NCBI GenBank assembly: GCA_903772945.1
Contig: CAICTM010001293.1
Location: forward strand, 1-32,240
DNA: 32,240 nucleotides
Origin: Seminavis robusta
Lineage: Eukaryota > Bacillariophyta > Bacillariophyceae > Naviculales > Naviculaceae
Direction: 5' to 3'
The notes beneath the pieces were generated by a model that saw nothing but the letters and a program-made list of their open reading frames with translations, was not told where the DNA came from and made no database searches. How positions within the stretch are numbered: the stretch's first letter is position 1; each line of letters opens with the position of its first letter. The position numbers and the translations under genes were made by a program. This document shows positions 1 through 10,532 of this stretch, in pieces.

Positions 1-589
1 TACCCGTCGTCTCATATCAGAAGCGGCTCTTCCTCGGTTCCTGATCTTCAGTCTTGGTCACTCCTGTGCTAAAGTGACTCCCTTTCGTTCCTTGCTTGGC
101 TGCGACCTGGCAGACCTGCGGACTCAACTCTTGTCACTTGCTGCTTTGGCTGGGCCTTCAAACCGTCCATCCATTGGGTCCACATGCTTGGTCGATTGCT
201 TGCTTGCTCGTCGGATTGCCTGGAACTTCTCTGTTAACCTTTCGATCACAATGTCACCTTCGCTTCTTCGTCGTCACTAGTCTCTTCATCGCTGCTATCA
301 TATTTTGGTCTCGGCACCAAACCTGGGACCGACCATCATTTCATCGCGCTATCGACAGTGTTGTCAAACAATCTGGAACTGGCGCGATTGGTTCTGCATC
401 GTCCTCTTTTTCATCAATGGAAAAATGTTTGCATGTAACTTTCGCTTTCTTGATTTCCCGCCACTCTGCCGGCAAACCGACAGGCAAAACTCCACTTGCT
501 TTCTGTTGTGGGTCTGTAGCGGTTCATGCCTCACTGTAGCCTTCTTTTCCCGCACGCTCAATCACAATCTTGGCATCGGGAGAATGTCA

Positions 590-1846
590 AAATACTGGCG
601 TGTCTTCCATTCCAGGTGTGCAAGTCAACAAATAATGGCCAACCTTGCTGTTGTCCAGGATTGGACGCAGGTAGATGATTCCAACCCACGGGGCTCGCGC
701 TGTTCTTGCGGCTTCAGGGGATCGTGGTACCCATGCAGAAACTGCCAAAAGTATACTTGACATCATTGAGCCTGTGGTCTTACCAGCAAAATCTGCCTTG
801 GAGGGAAACACGGGAGATTCCTCGGCTGCTGGAAGAGATTCAATTTTTCTTGCAATCGTAGACCAGATGTCCACCATAATTTTCGGCATCACTTGAAAAG
901 GGACTGCGTGGTAACCTGCTCGGAAACGGTCTTCGATTGTCCTGTTGTTTCGCTCTGCGACGGGAGCTGCACCTGTGCTGCCGGATGGTCAGTTTCACAC
1001 CCATATCGTCTTGATCGGGTCCATCAACCGCTTGAACGCATTGTCACACTGGATGGTTCCGATGTAGAATTTATTCCCGTTTTACGTGTCCATAATCTGA
1101 TCCAGGGCCTGATAATAGGAGTCCGTGGTCAAATCTTTCAAATGGACGATCTGGCTGTATCGAACTTTCAAAACGATAAAGGAGAGAAAGTGAGACCACA
1201 AATATTGACATAAATCCATGGCACCTGGAGCCCATTGCGGTGATGGGACCACAACTCTTCAGGGACTGCATGTACACTCTCGGTAGTGGTGGTGGACGCT
1301 TCCGGGTAGTGGAACCTTTGATCTTGGCCATGTCCTTGCCAAAGATCAGGTCGGCATTATTGATATCCTCCAAAATCACGGGGCAATCGCGGATCTGCCG
1401 GCGTCGGTCATATTCTTAAAGTCTTCTAAAGGCGGAAGTTGGAGATTCGCATAGAACTCTCTTGCTTGGAAAGCTCCTTCACTTGCTTCTTGGTGAAGCC
1501 TTCTATATTTCCTTCCACGTCTGGACCATCTGATTAAGAACGCTGGTGAGTTCTGTTTCTCGTAGGAGTTCATGATTTGCTTCTCGAGATCGTCAATGTC
1601 GGTACCATACAAACCGAGTTTGGTTCTCCCATATCTGACATAGGAACCGTCTCCACGGAGGTGGTACATGGCATCATCATATGCGGTGTCCATCCAAACT
1701 CTTGAGCCATCTTGCTTTGCTCTGCACTCATCCGAGAGAATACCAAGGGCATTAATGTTAGCCACGCCTCCTGGGTTCTTGTATGAAACTCCCCAGGGGA
1801 CATCCATCTCTCGGTCCATTCGAGCCTTGCCCACATTCGTCTGCAT
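590..1846 (-). pseudogene. Pre-integrase and integrase-core remnant
   Basis: On the minus strand, 1846-1376 contains a pre-integrase-like stretch (GVANINALGILSDECR, LPPLEDF). It is followed by FGKDMAKIKGSTTRKRP, then IQCDNAFKRLMDPIKT near 1060-1010, and AERNNRTIEDRFRAGYH near 950-905. The Glu of AERNNR fits the third catalytic acid of the DDE integrase core. Further on, YLRPILDNSK near 690 resembles the linker beyond integrase. The segments lie in different frames separated by stops, so the enzyme is dead. The assignment rests on motif order and recall of diatom copia polyproteins. Confidence 0.7.
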
Positions 1847-2329
1847 GTCGATCGCTGTCTGGCTGCCCGTTCATTCTTACCGAGGCCATATTGGCCACTG
1901 AATTGATCGAGCTGCAACTATCCAGTAACACTTGTTCAATCCGTCATCCAATCTGCAGTCCACTCCTGTGAAACGGCACTCTGTTGCGCCTGTACCTGTG
2001 GAACTTGGGCTAAGCTGCAGCTTCATTCGGAACGGGAACTGGAATCCCTACTTGGTGGTACTGCGGAACGGAACTGGAACTCGTTGCTTTATGGGTGGCA
2101 ACGCCTGGAATTGTCGAGCCAGCGGCGGAGCAGACGAGGGAACTGCTGAATTGCTAGGGCTTGCGCTTGGTGTGCTTGGAGTTGTGGTGGAATCGATCCT
2201 TGTGGAATTGGACTAAAACTGGGTCGGAACTCACTCTGTGCGACTGAGCATCGGGGCTCATCGCAAGACTGTTGCTGGGGAAGCTGGGTCTGCGGTAACT
2301 GTCTGTGGGACCGGAGCCGTCGAAGCTTC

Positions 2330-3543
2330 ACGAAACTGGGGTACTGTTGGAAGAACTTTTCTTCAGACCTTGGAAATTATTAAGTGGCCCCCGGGCTTGG
2401 GGATCTTGTTCACGAACTTTGCAATCCGCAACTTGTGGTTGGGATTGCCGCAGCAGTAGCAGAGCCTCGCCTCGCTTGTTCTGCTGAAAGAGGACAACTG
2501 GCATTGACACCAAACTCCTTCTGGGTCGGGTCAATCATCTTGGGCTGGCCAGAGCCCTTGTACGGGCACGTCGGGCCTCATACCACTCCTTGCTGGGCTT
2601 GAATCGATCAGAGTAGGGTCTCACGGAGAGCTTCAAGGCTCGTGGGGATAATTACTCGTGCCATCCATGGCATAGGACGCCTCCACGGTAGCTGATAGTC
2701 GCCATACCGTCCTGGAATAACCCTCTGTAGCCAATGAGAGCAATGATCTCTTGCGTCCGTCATTCAGGTAATTCTTTCACCTTGTCTTGGTCATCCTTGA
2801 TCTTCTCTATTCGGGCTGCTTCAGAAGGAAACAATCCATGTATCCTGTGCCAACGATGTCAGTAATTTGAACCGAGTCGGCAGCCACTCTACGGAGAAAG
2901 ACATCAGTCGGTTCTTCTTCCTCTTGCTTGGGGGAAAGGGCACGCCGTAACTGGCTGACGAACTGGACAACGGGATGCTCTCTGGTGGTGCCTGCGCAGT
3001 CAGTCCTCGGATCTTGCCTAGGATTTAATGGGATCAGTTTGTCTGCTCCCAGTCATGGATTTCGTAGCTTGCTCTTCATCTGTTCGGTACAATAAAACTG
3101 GTAGATGCTGGCTGCCCCATTCTGCAGGGCATTCTTGTACTCAGTTTCCTGCTTCTGCCAAGTAGATAACTTATTCTTGTAGAGAGTTAGCTTGAGCTCG
3201 TCATATATCTTCTTGCCGTCAGCATCCGTAGTATAGGACGGTTCCGTTGGCTCTGTCGGCGTCTGGTCTTGCATAGTCTCAATGGCCAGTGACGCTTTGG
3301 AACGTCTATCCACTCTGACCTGGTTCTGAAAGTAGCCACAATGTGGTTCAATGTCTCTGTAAACGGATAAAATCTGGAGTCAGCCTGTCCATTGGGATGG
3401 AACAGGTACTTGCGGCGGTTGCTTTGTCCTCTGCCTTTACCGCCACCACTGGCACCGCCTCTACCGGCGCCTTGGCCTCTGCCGGAGGAGCCTCTGCCTC
3501 CTCCTCTGTTGCCACGGCCTCCTCTGTTGTTGAATCGTGTCAT
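2330..3543 (-). pseudogene. gag remnant with RGG-rich start and CCHC zinc knuckle
   Basis: The frame opens at 3543 with a Gly/Arg-rich stretch (RGGRGNRGG, then several GRG/GGG runs), as in RNA-binding gag N-termini. It continues with RKYLFHPNGQ, TLNHIVATF and, after a frameshift near 3310, ASLAIETM and a helical segment to about 3050. Near 2440-2475 a CX2CX4HX4C knuckle (CYCCGNPNH, then DC in a shifted frame) can be read. The right-hand element shares the anchors EWxDVP, ASLAIET and CYCCG. Stops and frame changes show it is not functional. Confidence 0.75.
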
Positions 3544-4379
3544 CTTGCTCTTGATATGGTCTATTTGCCTTGAGGAATTACTGGCTGCGTGGACTTGTAC
3601 TGGATACGGTGTACTTGGGACTTGGGACGCTTGGTGGAGCTGGAGGGGGTTCCTCCTATTTTCCTATTGATCAGGTAGCCTCTTGTGGGTCTATATGTCA
3701 CTCCTGTGACTGCTCCAGCCTTAAACTTGGCTTGTTCCTATCTGCGCGTCAAAAAATCGTGGCTCTATCTGTGGCTCACACGAAATTCACACCGTTTGAG
3801 CTTGGAGGATGCTACCGATGGACTCTATCGGTCGACTCGAAGCCTTCTTCTTGTTATAGATACTTGTATTGGTGTTGTATAGACTCAGTGGATGAGTTTC
3901 ATAGGCTGGAATGGCTCACCGCTGAAGATTCAGTGCGTCGAGTACTGTCGGGCTGTAGGAATCCCGTCGCTTCAGCACTGCTTGACTCGATTGGTCGTAT
4001 CTCGCTCAATTTTCGGAGTTGAGAGCTTGCACTTGTCGTGGCATAGGCGGCAATAGGTCCTCTTTCGATCCCTGTATGCGGCCGTAGCTGTATCTCTCTT
4101 GGTTCGCTCGTCGTGTTCGTTCGCGTCGATCGGCTTTTGCTCGTAGAGTGGGTACCCAAAACACGCGATCGGCGATTACTCCTTCAGTTTAGCTCCGATG
4201 ACCTTGCTTCAAGCATCAATCTGAACCGGCTTGATGCGCTCTCTCCGCTGGTATGCTTGGTTTTGGCTGAATCGGTCGAGAACTTGATCGGCCGATGCTC
4301 CGTGCTCCTGTTGTGAGCCTCCTCTGAGCGAAATTTTCCTGTTGGAGCCCACAGGCACCTCTGATAGTGAGGCTAGCCA

Positions 4380-4677
4380 CTGTAATTCAGCACCTCTAGT
4401 TCAATTCCTGGTTACTCTATCTTTTTGGTCTTTACCATGGACAAACTCAATACAAACAATCCAAAAACCTTTTTCTTCACAGTGTTGGGTCTAATAACAC
4501 TGCAGCTACTAGTAATATCAAGGTTAATTTGTTGATTTGGGCGAGCTGTGAAGAAAAAGTGATCTTTCTGGCTGGTCGCTTTGAAGTCTGGATCTGAGAA
4601 TGCCAGTTTCCTTAAATTCCTACGGTGGTGCGGTCTTTTTCTTGTCCGGGTCCGCTAAATATCTAGACCGGCCAACA
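4380..4677 (-). repeat. Putative 5' LTR of the left element
   Basis: On the minus strand it starts TGTTGG (complement of CCAACA at 4672-4677) and is followed by the leader and gag. The tract contains the motif AGAAAGATCACTTTT, also found in the right LTR, and a 14-bp perfect inverted repeat at 4469-4482 and 4546-4559. The 3' boundary is uncertain. It should lie just before the segment with CTATCAG (4364-4370), which is shared with the right element and may be at or near the primer-binding site. Confidence 0.55.
4469..4559. repeat. 14-bp perfect inverted repeat inside the left LTR
   Basis: CTTTTTCTTCACAG at 4469-4482 is the exact reverse complement of CTGTGAAGAAAAAG at 4546-4559, with a 63-nt spacer. 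The right LTR has a stem at the equivalent place with a different but equally perfect sequence. Confidence 0.8.
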
Positions 4678-5485
4678 GGATCGAGTCGCGAATAAGGCTA
4701 AGAGCCGTGTATTGCACAAGAACCTAGATTAGATTAACCCACCTCTCCCTCCCTGGTTGCACGACTCAAGGCTGTCCCGTGGAACATCACATTCCCGGGA
4801 CTTCCTTTTGCCGTGTGGGATCCATCCGGGACTCCCAAGTCCCGAATGGTACCCCGGGGACTGGAGACGGTCGGCTCAGTAAATGGCCGAGTCTCTCCAC
4901 TCACCTAATCCTCTACTAGTCGTGTCTAGCTGCTCTGGGCGAGCGCAGCTTGTCTGCGCTCGACCCACGGACCCAAATCACAAAACCTATTGGTCTTGCC
5001 TGGTACGTCAAGTGTGACATCCTCGCTGCCAGGCTATGCTTGCTCGCAAAAATCCGGCTCTGTGACAGGCTGAGTCATGCATGTGACATTTTCGTGACAG
5101 TCACATAACTTTAACCCTTTTACTTAGATAAAATTTTGGTTAAGATTTGTCCAACGCTCGAATGGAACACAAATCCGGACCGTTTGTCAACCATCCAAAC
5201 GTTGAGCAAAAGTCTGTACGTCATCGGTACATCTGTTGAGTATCGAAATTCATAGCATTTTGGGTTGGCTTGCTTGCTGGCCAAATTTTTACTTTTTTAA
5301 AAAGTATGTCTGATGAGACACCGTATGGATGTGATTTGGGTTGTTCCGCTGTTGACTGCTCTTGTCAAATAGACACTAGCTAGCTAGACTAGCCAGCTAG
5401 CTAGCTAGTAGTCTATTCTTACTAGTATCATCCATTTCCAAACCAACACGTTCAACAAAGCAACAATCCATCCACAAAACACAAG
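4678..5485. other. Intergenic region upstream of PRP31, with hairpin cluster
   Basis: No gene is seen. Three strong hairpins lie together: 4774-4801 (GTCCCG...GGGAC, about 10 bp with one bulge), 4827-4844 (CGGGACT/AGTCCCG, loop CCCA) and 4940-4962 (CGAGCGCAG/CTGCGCTCG, 5-nt loop). TGTGAC/GTCAC words recur at 5010-5106 and ACGTCA occurs at 5219. A CTAG-rich simple repeat lies at about 5376-5411, shortly before the PRP31 start. The last 300 bp probably hold the promoter. Confidence 0.6.
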
Positions 5486-7239
5486 ATGGAAGGAGGCGCA
5501 ACCTTAGCAGACAGCTTGCTCGACGACCTGGACGACTTGTCCGACGGCGACGATCCCGAGGAGGAAGAATCCAAGCCGGCCGCCAAGGACGATGATGATA
5601 TGAACGTGGAAGAAAAAACAGCCATCAGTATGCCCCAACGAAAGCGGTTACTGGACAGCCCCAGTTTGCAGCAGCATTTGAAAGTGATTCAAAAGAGCCA
5701 ATTGTTGTTGCCGTCGTCTACCAAAGACGAACGAGACGACGAGCATCAACTCATTGTGACCTCCAACAAGTTTCTAGCCAGTCTTCTGGAAGAACTCGCC
5801 AAAGCCCATGGCGTCGTGTGCGACATTTACAAACCCAAATTCTCGGAACTAGAAGAATTGTTGCCCAATTTTATTCAGTACAAGAATGCGGTTCGAGTGA
5901 TTTGGAATGAAATGGATATTGCGAAAGTGCAAGAAGCGCTCATTGATGTCCTCAATTCGAATCAGATCATTACATTGAGTGTGGCGGGTTCCACCACCTC
6001 GGGACGTCCCTTGACAGACGACGAATTGCAACAACTCGAAGAAGCCGTCGTGTATATGGAAGACATTCTCCAAACACAACAACAACTCACGCAATTCGTA
6101 GAGAGTCGCATGGAATCACTGGCTCCTTCCGTCTGTGCTCTGGTCGGGCCCTCGACGGCGGCCAAATTGATTGGATTGGCGGGGGGATTGGCGGAATTGT
6201 CCAAAATTCCATCCTGCAATCTACAAGTCCTAGGACAAGTCAAACACAATTCCGCCTCACGGGCTGGATTGTCATCTCTGTCCACGCGGCCGCATCAAGG
6301 CGTGCTGGCCGAATGCGACATGGTACAGCGATGTCCCAAGGCCATGCAGAAAAAAGTCCTCAAGACGGTGGCCGCCAAACTGGCATTGGTGGCGCGTTGC
6401 GATTTTGTCAATGTCGATGCTGGAAGAACCAGATCGGCAGCCGCCGGGAAAAAGTTTCGAGAAGAAATTGAAACCAAAATCAATCAATGGGGGGAACCCG
6501 ACAAGGCACCCGTTCTCAAGGCATTGCCCAAGTGAGTACTATTTACCTCGTTTTCGTTCTTCCTGTTGGAATGAATCTGGTTGTCGCTACCTTTTGTTAT
6601 TTTCAGAACTGTGGTCTTGCTAACTGTTGTACCTTGCACCGCTCGAAACAAAAAGATCCGCGGAGCAAGCTTGGCTTTTCGAGAAGCTACACAAGCTGTG
6701 CTTGCAGCTTGATATTATGGAGTTGTTGTTGTTGTTGTTGTTGTTTTCGTGAATTCTCACTTGTCCTGTGGTTCTCTCTTCTTCTTAGACCCGACCTTAC
6801 CATCAAAAAGCGTCGTGGAGGAAAACGCATGCGGAGACTCAAGGAACGATACGAGGAGACGGCAATGATGAAACAAGCCAACACACGTGCTTTTGGCGCC
6901 ATGGCAGGTGAGTACGGTGACGACAGTATGGGCAAATCGATGGGGCTCCTCGATACGGCAGAAGCCACGGGAGTGGGATCGATCCGAAAGACAACCGAAA
7001 AACGAAAAATGAGACAGGCAAATACCAAGAACAGTCGAAAGCGGCAGGCTCAAATGAGCGCCATTGCCGCTCAAGGTAAGGGTGGAACTTCGGGAATGGC
7101 GAGTAGTATGACGTTCAGCACCGTTCAGGGAATGGAACTGGTCAACCCAGACGCCAACAAGGAACGAGTTCGAGAAGCCAATAAAAAGTGGTTCAGTGAT
7201 CATGCGGGCTTTCAATCGGCTCTCCCAAAGAGAAAATAA
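5486..7239 (+). CDS. PRPF31: U4/U6 small nuclear ribonucleoprotein Prp31
   Basis: This is the core spliceosomal protein that binds the U4 snRNA/15.5K complex and bridges U4/U6 to U5 in the tri-snRNP; it acts in the nucleus. Exons are 5486-6531 and 6789-7239, with an intron of 257 nt (GTGAGT...CTTAG) carrying a GTT simple repeat. The spliced product is 498 residues, normal for the family. An acidic N-terminus (residues 12-40) is followed by the Nop-domain helices, with the signature ALVGPSTAAKLIGLAGG at 218-234. Exon 2 encodes the basic Prp31 C-terminal segment (KKRRGGKRMRRLKERY, then KQANTRAFG). The start at 5486 begins an uninterrupted acidic N-terminus. The stop is 53 bp from the stop of the convergent PPR gene, so the two 3' ends probably overlap. 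Confidence 0.96.
6532..6788 (+). other. PRP31 intron with GTT repeat
   Basis: The donor is AA|GTGAGTACT and the acceptor CTTCTTCTTAG|ACCC. Splicing joins AA+A into Lys and restores the conserved KPDLTIKKRRGGKR reading. A GTT trinucleotide run lies at about 6722-6745. Confidence 0.93.
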
Positions 7240-7292
7240 TGCAGCCAAGTCATCTGTATGTATGTAAATCATTCATTAGTATTGCAGTATTG

Positions 7293-9940
7293 TTATGATC
7301 TTTCAAGTTCAATTATGATTGGCATGCCCTGCTGCTTCTTGTCCAGTTTCAGTCGACCGCCTTGCAGAACTCTCTGATTGGCTTTCGACCGTAGCTTGCG
7401 CATGCGGTACTCTTTCATCGCCTTGGTGATGGTGAAGCGACCGTCGACGCTCAACGGTGCAATCTTTCTTCCGTCTGCCGAGACAATCTTGTCCAAACCG
7501 ACGTTGCTGGTCCATTCTTCTGGAACCATGCGCTTCCCTTCGACCAAATCACTCTTGGACACTACGAGATCCATGTACTGGTCCTCCGATGCAACAGACT
7601 TGAGTGAACGCAGTACTCTTTCATCGACCAAACCCTCATCTCGGCAGCTCTTGAAGATGGTCTCCACGATTCTGGATCGTTCCTTGCCTACAGCAAGATG
7701 ATTCTTGCACACTCGAAGTAGGTTTGCATAAGTTTGAGGGTTGGGTTGAAGCGAATACCGAGACTTCAATTCCTCGACGGCTTTCAATGACTCCTGTAAT
7801 ATTGTTGGCTGGCTGTGGTCTTTGAGGGGAGCAGCCGAGGAACAGACATCGAGAAAAGCATTGTAGAGATCAACAATTGATTCATCCCGTGAATTGTTGT
7901 CTTCGGCGAAAGTTTCCGTCATTCGCTCCAAAACATGCCTTGCCGTTTCTACCTTATCTGGATCCCGGCTCCTTGCGTGGACCGCTAGTAACCACTTGTA
8001 TGAGTCTGCATTGGGGCGAAAGTCGCAATCGCTGCCTTCTTCTGCAGATGCCTTTTCCATTACCGTGATCAATGTTTCTGCAACATCTTTGGAAACTGCC
8101 CTGCTGCTCACGCTCAGAGCTTCCAAGACATCATTGTAGTTTTGTGTATCAGGCTTGATTGCCCTTAGAGCAGTCCGGTGATGAGCCAGCGACAGTTCTT
8201 CCAACAATTCGACGGCTCTCGTAATACTAGTCTCCCGACTTTGGGCAAACAGTGGATTCAATGCCGTGTTTTTGTGGACACGAATGGCGGCTCCATAGCA
8301 ATCTTGGTCAGGAACGATCTGTCGATCTTTGAGCTGGTTGATGATTTTGTCGGCCAAAGGACCTTGTTCGGGCACTACGCTCCAACGCCCCAACGCACCC
8401 AGGTAGTGGCGGTAACACGTCTCATCGACAGGGACAGAGCAAAACGATTTGGCATGGGCAAACTCCATGATTCTCAAAATTCCCGCGGCCTTCATGGGAG
8501 CATTTCGATCGCTGTAATTGACAAAACAAGCGCACTGTGTGAGTCGAGAGAACTCTCGGTGTATACACAATCAATCCGCATGGATCCTCCAACAGAACAC
8601 GCCCCCCATCCGTCTAGCTCGATCCCGGTGTACAGTACTCACCCTGCTTGCGTCCATGCTTGCATCACCATATGATAGATTTCGGGTGTCGGTTCGATGC
8701 GTTCCCTTCGATATTCCAATAGTCGCAACCACTTCATGAGATGCCCCGTAGCATGAAAGGCTGACCTTTGCTGTCGACTTTGACACCAAGCCTGAATAAT
8801 CCATCGATAAGAATCTCCATTGGCTCGTCTTCGGTTGGCTGCCATGGTGTCAAACACCTGCTGGGCCATGGTGGCTCGCAAATGTTCGCGGCTCCACGCC
8901 CACGACTCCAAAACCCAGTTGTAGGACTCGATCGTTGTGGATTGTGTGGTGGCAGGGGCAGCTTGCATTCGTTGAATTAATTGGGTGGCTCGTTGGGGAA
9001 TTCCTTTTTTACTAGTACTGCTGGTGGGGTTCTTTTTGTGTTTGCTGCTGCTGCTGGCATTGACACGAGAGGCAATGGCCCACGCTTCGAGAACGGCATT
9101 GCATCGATGCGATATCACCGCCTTGTTTCTGCCCGAGGAGGATGATGATGATGGGCCTATAATAGCATCTTCCAAATATGGTTCGTCCGAAGCATCCCCT
9201 TTCTTTGTGGATTGTACCTGCTGTAAGGAAATAACACTCCACTGGTTCAAAAAGGGCACCGTTTTCTCCAAGGCTTGATGGGCGTTTTCGGCAGCCTCGT
9301 AGATTTGTGCTTGCAGCTGTTTCTTGCGTTGTTTGTTGCTACCACTAGTATTAGTAGTCGTGGTTTCCACTAGAGGTTGTGCTGTTGTTTGCGGATTGTC
9401 GTCTTGCTCTTGCTTGGGGGCATTACTAACAACTGTTGCTTCCTGCAACGCTTGCCATTCCGTCAATAGTAGTTTCTGATACTTGATCCATGCATCCAAG
9501 ACGGCTTCTCGACATTCCAAAAGCGATTCTTCCTCTCTTTCTGTCGATTTTTGGTTGGATGCTCTCATTTGATCTTCTATTTGTTCCAAAATGGATTGTG
9601 CTTGAGGTGCATCCCCTTGGAGGGCGCTGGCCAGCAACCGTTTCTTGAAATCAAAAGTATTCCCATCCGATGTTGTGCTGGTCGAGAAGGATTGTCGTTT
9701 TAGCATGGAGGAAGCAAGGACCTGTCGATGATCTTGCCAAAAATACGATGGTCGATGGCTACCACCTTTGACATTATTATTAATGGAGCCATACGACACT
9801 GAGACAAACGGTTCCTCGTTGGAAAGTGATGGCAGACTGGAAACGCAAGAAGAGGGCTTTGTGGAAAGGACTCGTGTCGTCGGTTGCCATTTCCTGGATC
9901 TCTGGTTGGCAGTTCGAGAAAACCTTCGAAGGGTATTCAT
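7293..9940 (-). CDS. Pentatricopeptide repeat protein, probably mitochondrial
   Basis: PPR proteins bind organellar RNA through tandem helical pairs and act in processing, stability, editing or translation. Exons are 9940-8643 and 8511-7293, with an intron of 131 nt (GTGAGT...TTACAG); the junction gives WTQAG|DRNAP and a product of 838 residues. The N-terminus is basic and lacks acids (MNTLRRFSRTANQRSRKW), like a mitochondrial presequence. Repeat-like helices appear from about residue 300: ESYNWVLESWAWSRE, DSYRWIIQAWCQSRQ, EIYHMVMQAWTQAG, QNYNDVLEALSVSS, DSYKWLLAVHARSRD, LYNAFLDVCSS and QTYANLLRVCKN. The middle is Ser/Gln-rich and low in complexity. It runs tail to tail with PRP31. No DYW or SMR domain is seen, so the RNA target is unknown. 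Confidence 0.88.
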
Positions 9941-10532
9941 CTTGGGGAAGATTGTCTAGTAGCTAGCCAACAATAGATCTCGAGCTGCTTGTGGTTAATG
10001 ATGATGGCCTCTCTATCTCTATCTATTGCCTGTTCAACAACGTCAACATAAAATAAGGGGCAATGGATGGACGGCTGTGGTCGAAGGGTTAACACGGTAG
10101 TCTCATTAGGGTTTTTCTATTTTTGGAAAAATCAACTAAAAAGTGCGCTGGCTTATTCACTTTTTCTCCCAGGAATGAACCGGAAAACACGATTGCTACC
10201 ATGGCAGAGCTGCTTCCGAAAAGCCACAACATCCATGACTGCTAATGATACCTACGATAACCAGTGTAGCCATCACGACTTGAGACTTGAGGGAGATATC
10301 CAGCATCAAGCTCTGTTTGCTTTGCTTTGCTTTGCTTGGCTGAGATACCCAATGTAATCACTGCTGCACCTCGTACGGTATCAAGAGCAGAGGTGCGAAA
10401 CAAGAATCAGATCTTTCGTTGCAAGTCCTGGTTTCTTCTGGACCTGGTTGCGAGTGTTTCTTTCCCAAAGAATTGATAATAATAATTGGCCCCTGCTCAA
10501 TCAAGCCTTTGAATTCTTACGAGCTGGGTATC
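9941..10532. other. Divergent promoter region, PPR and coiled-coil/PH genes
   Basis: No gene is recognised in this 592-bp gap between two divergent starts. It contains a TTTGC pentanucleotide repeat (about 10316-10335) and a CTAG-rich stretch beside the PPR start (9957-9966). An open frame extends the coiled-coil gene upstream to 10419, but the extra residues look non-coding. Confidence 0.55.

Larger units (their letters stand above)
1..4677 (-). mobile_element. Degenerate Ty1/copia-like LTR retrotransposon (left, 5' part)
   Basis: Read on the minus strand, the order is LTR, leader, Gly/Arg-rich gag start, zinc knuckle, pre-integrase region, integrase core and the start of the linker beyond integrase. 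The reverse transcriptase would lie beyond position 1. Stops and frameshifts break every frame, so this copy is not coding. The proposed 5' LTR begins TGTTGG at 4677, a common copia-type LTR start. The leader and gag are clearly related to the right-hand element at 29488-32240. Copia rather than gypsy is chosen from the gag to pre-integrase to integrase order. Exact LTR ends and target duplication cannot be set by eye. Confidence 0.85.

Noticed and set aside
96-760. Plus-strand open frames at the left end
   Set aside because: They lie opposite the integrase and linker remnants of the minus-strand retroelement and show no protein family features.
10419-10532. Upstream in-frame ATG of the coiled-coil/PH gene
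   Set aside because: The 38 added residues are unlike the Lys/Ala/Pro-rich tail and read like promoter sequence; ATG 10533 fits better.
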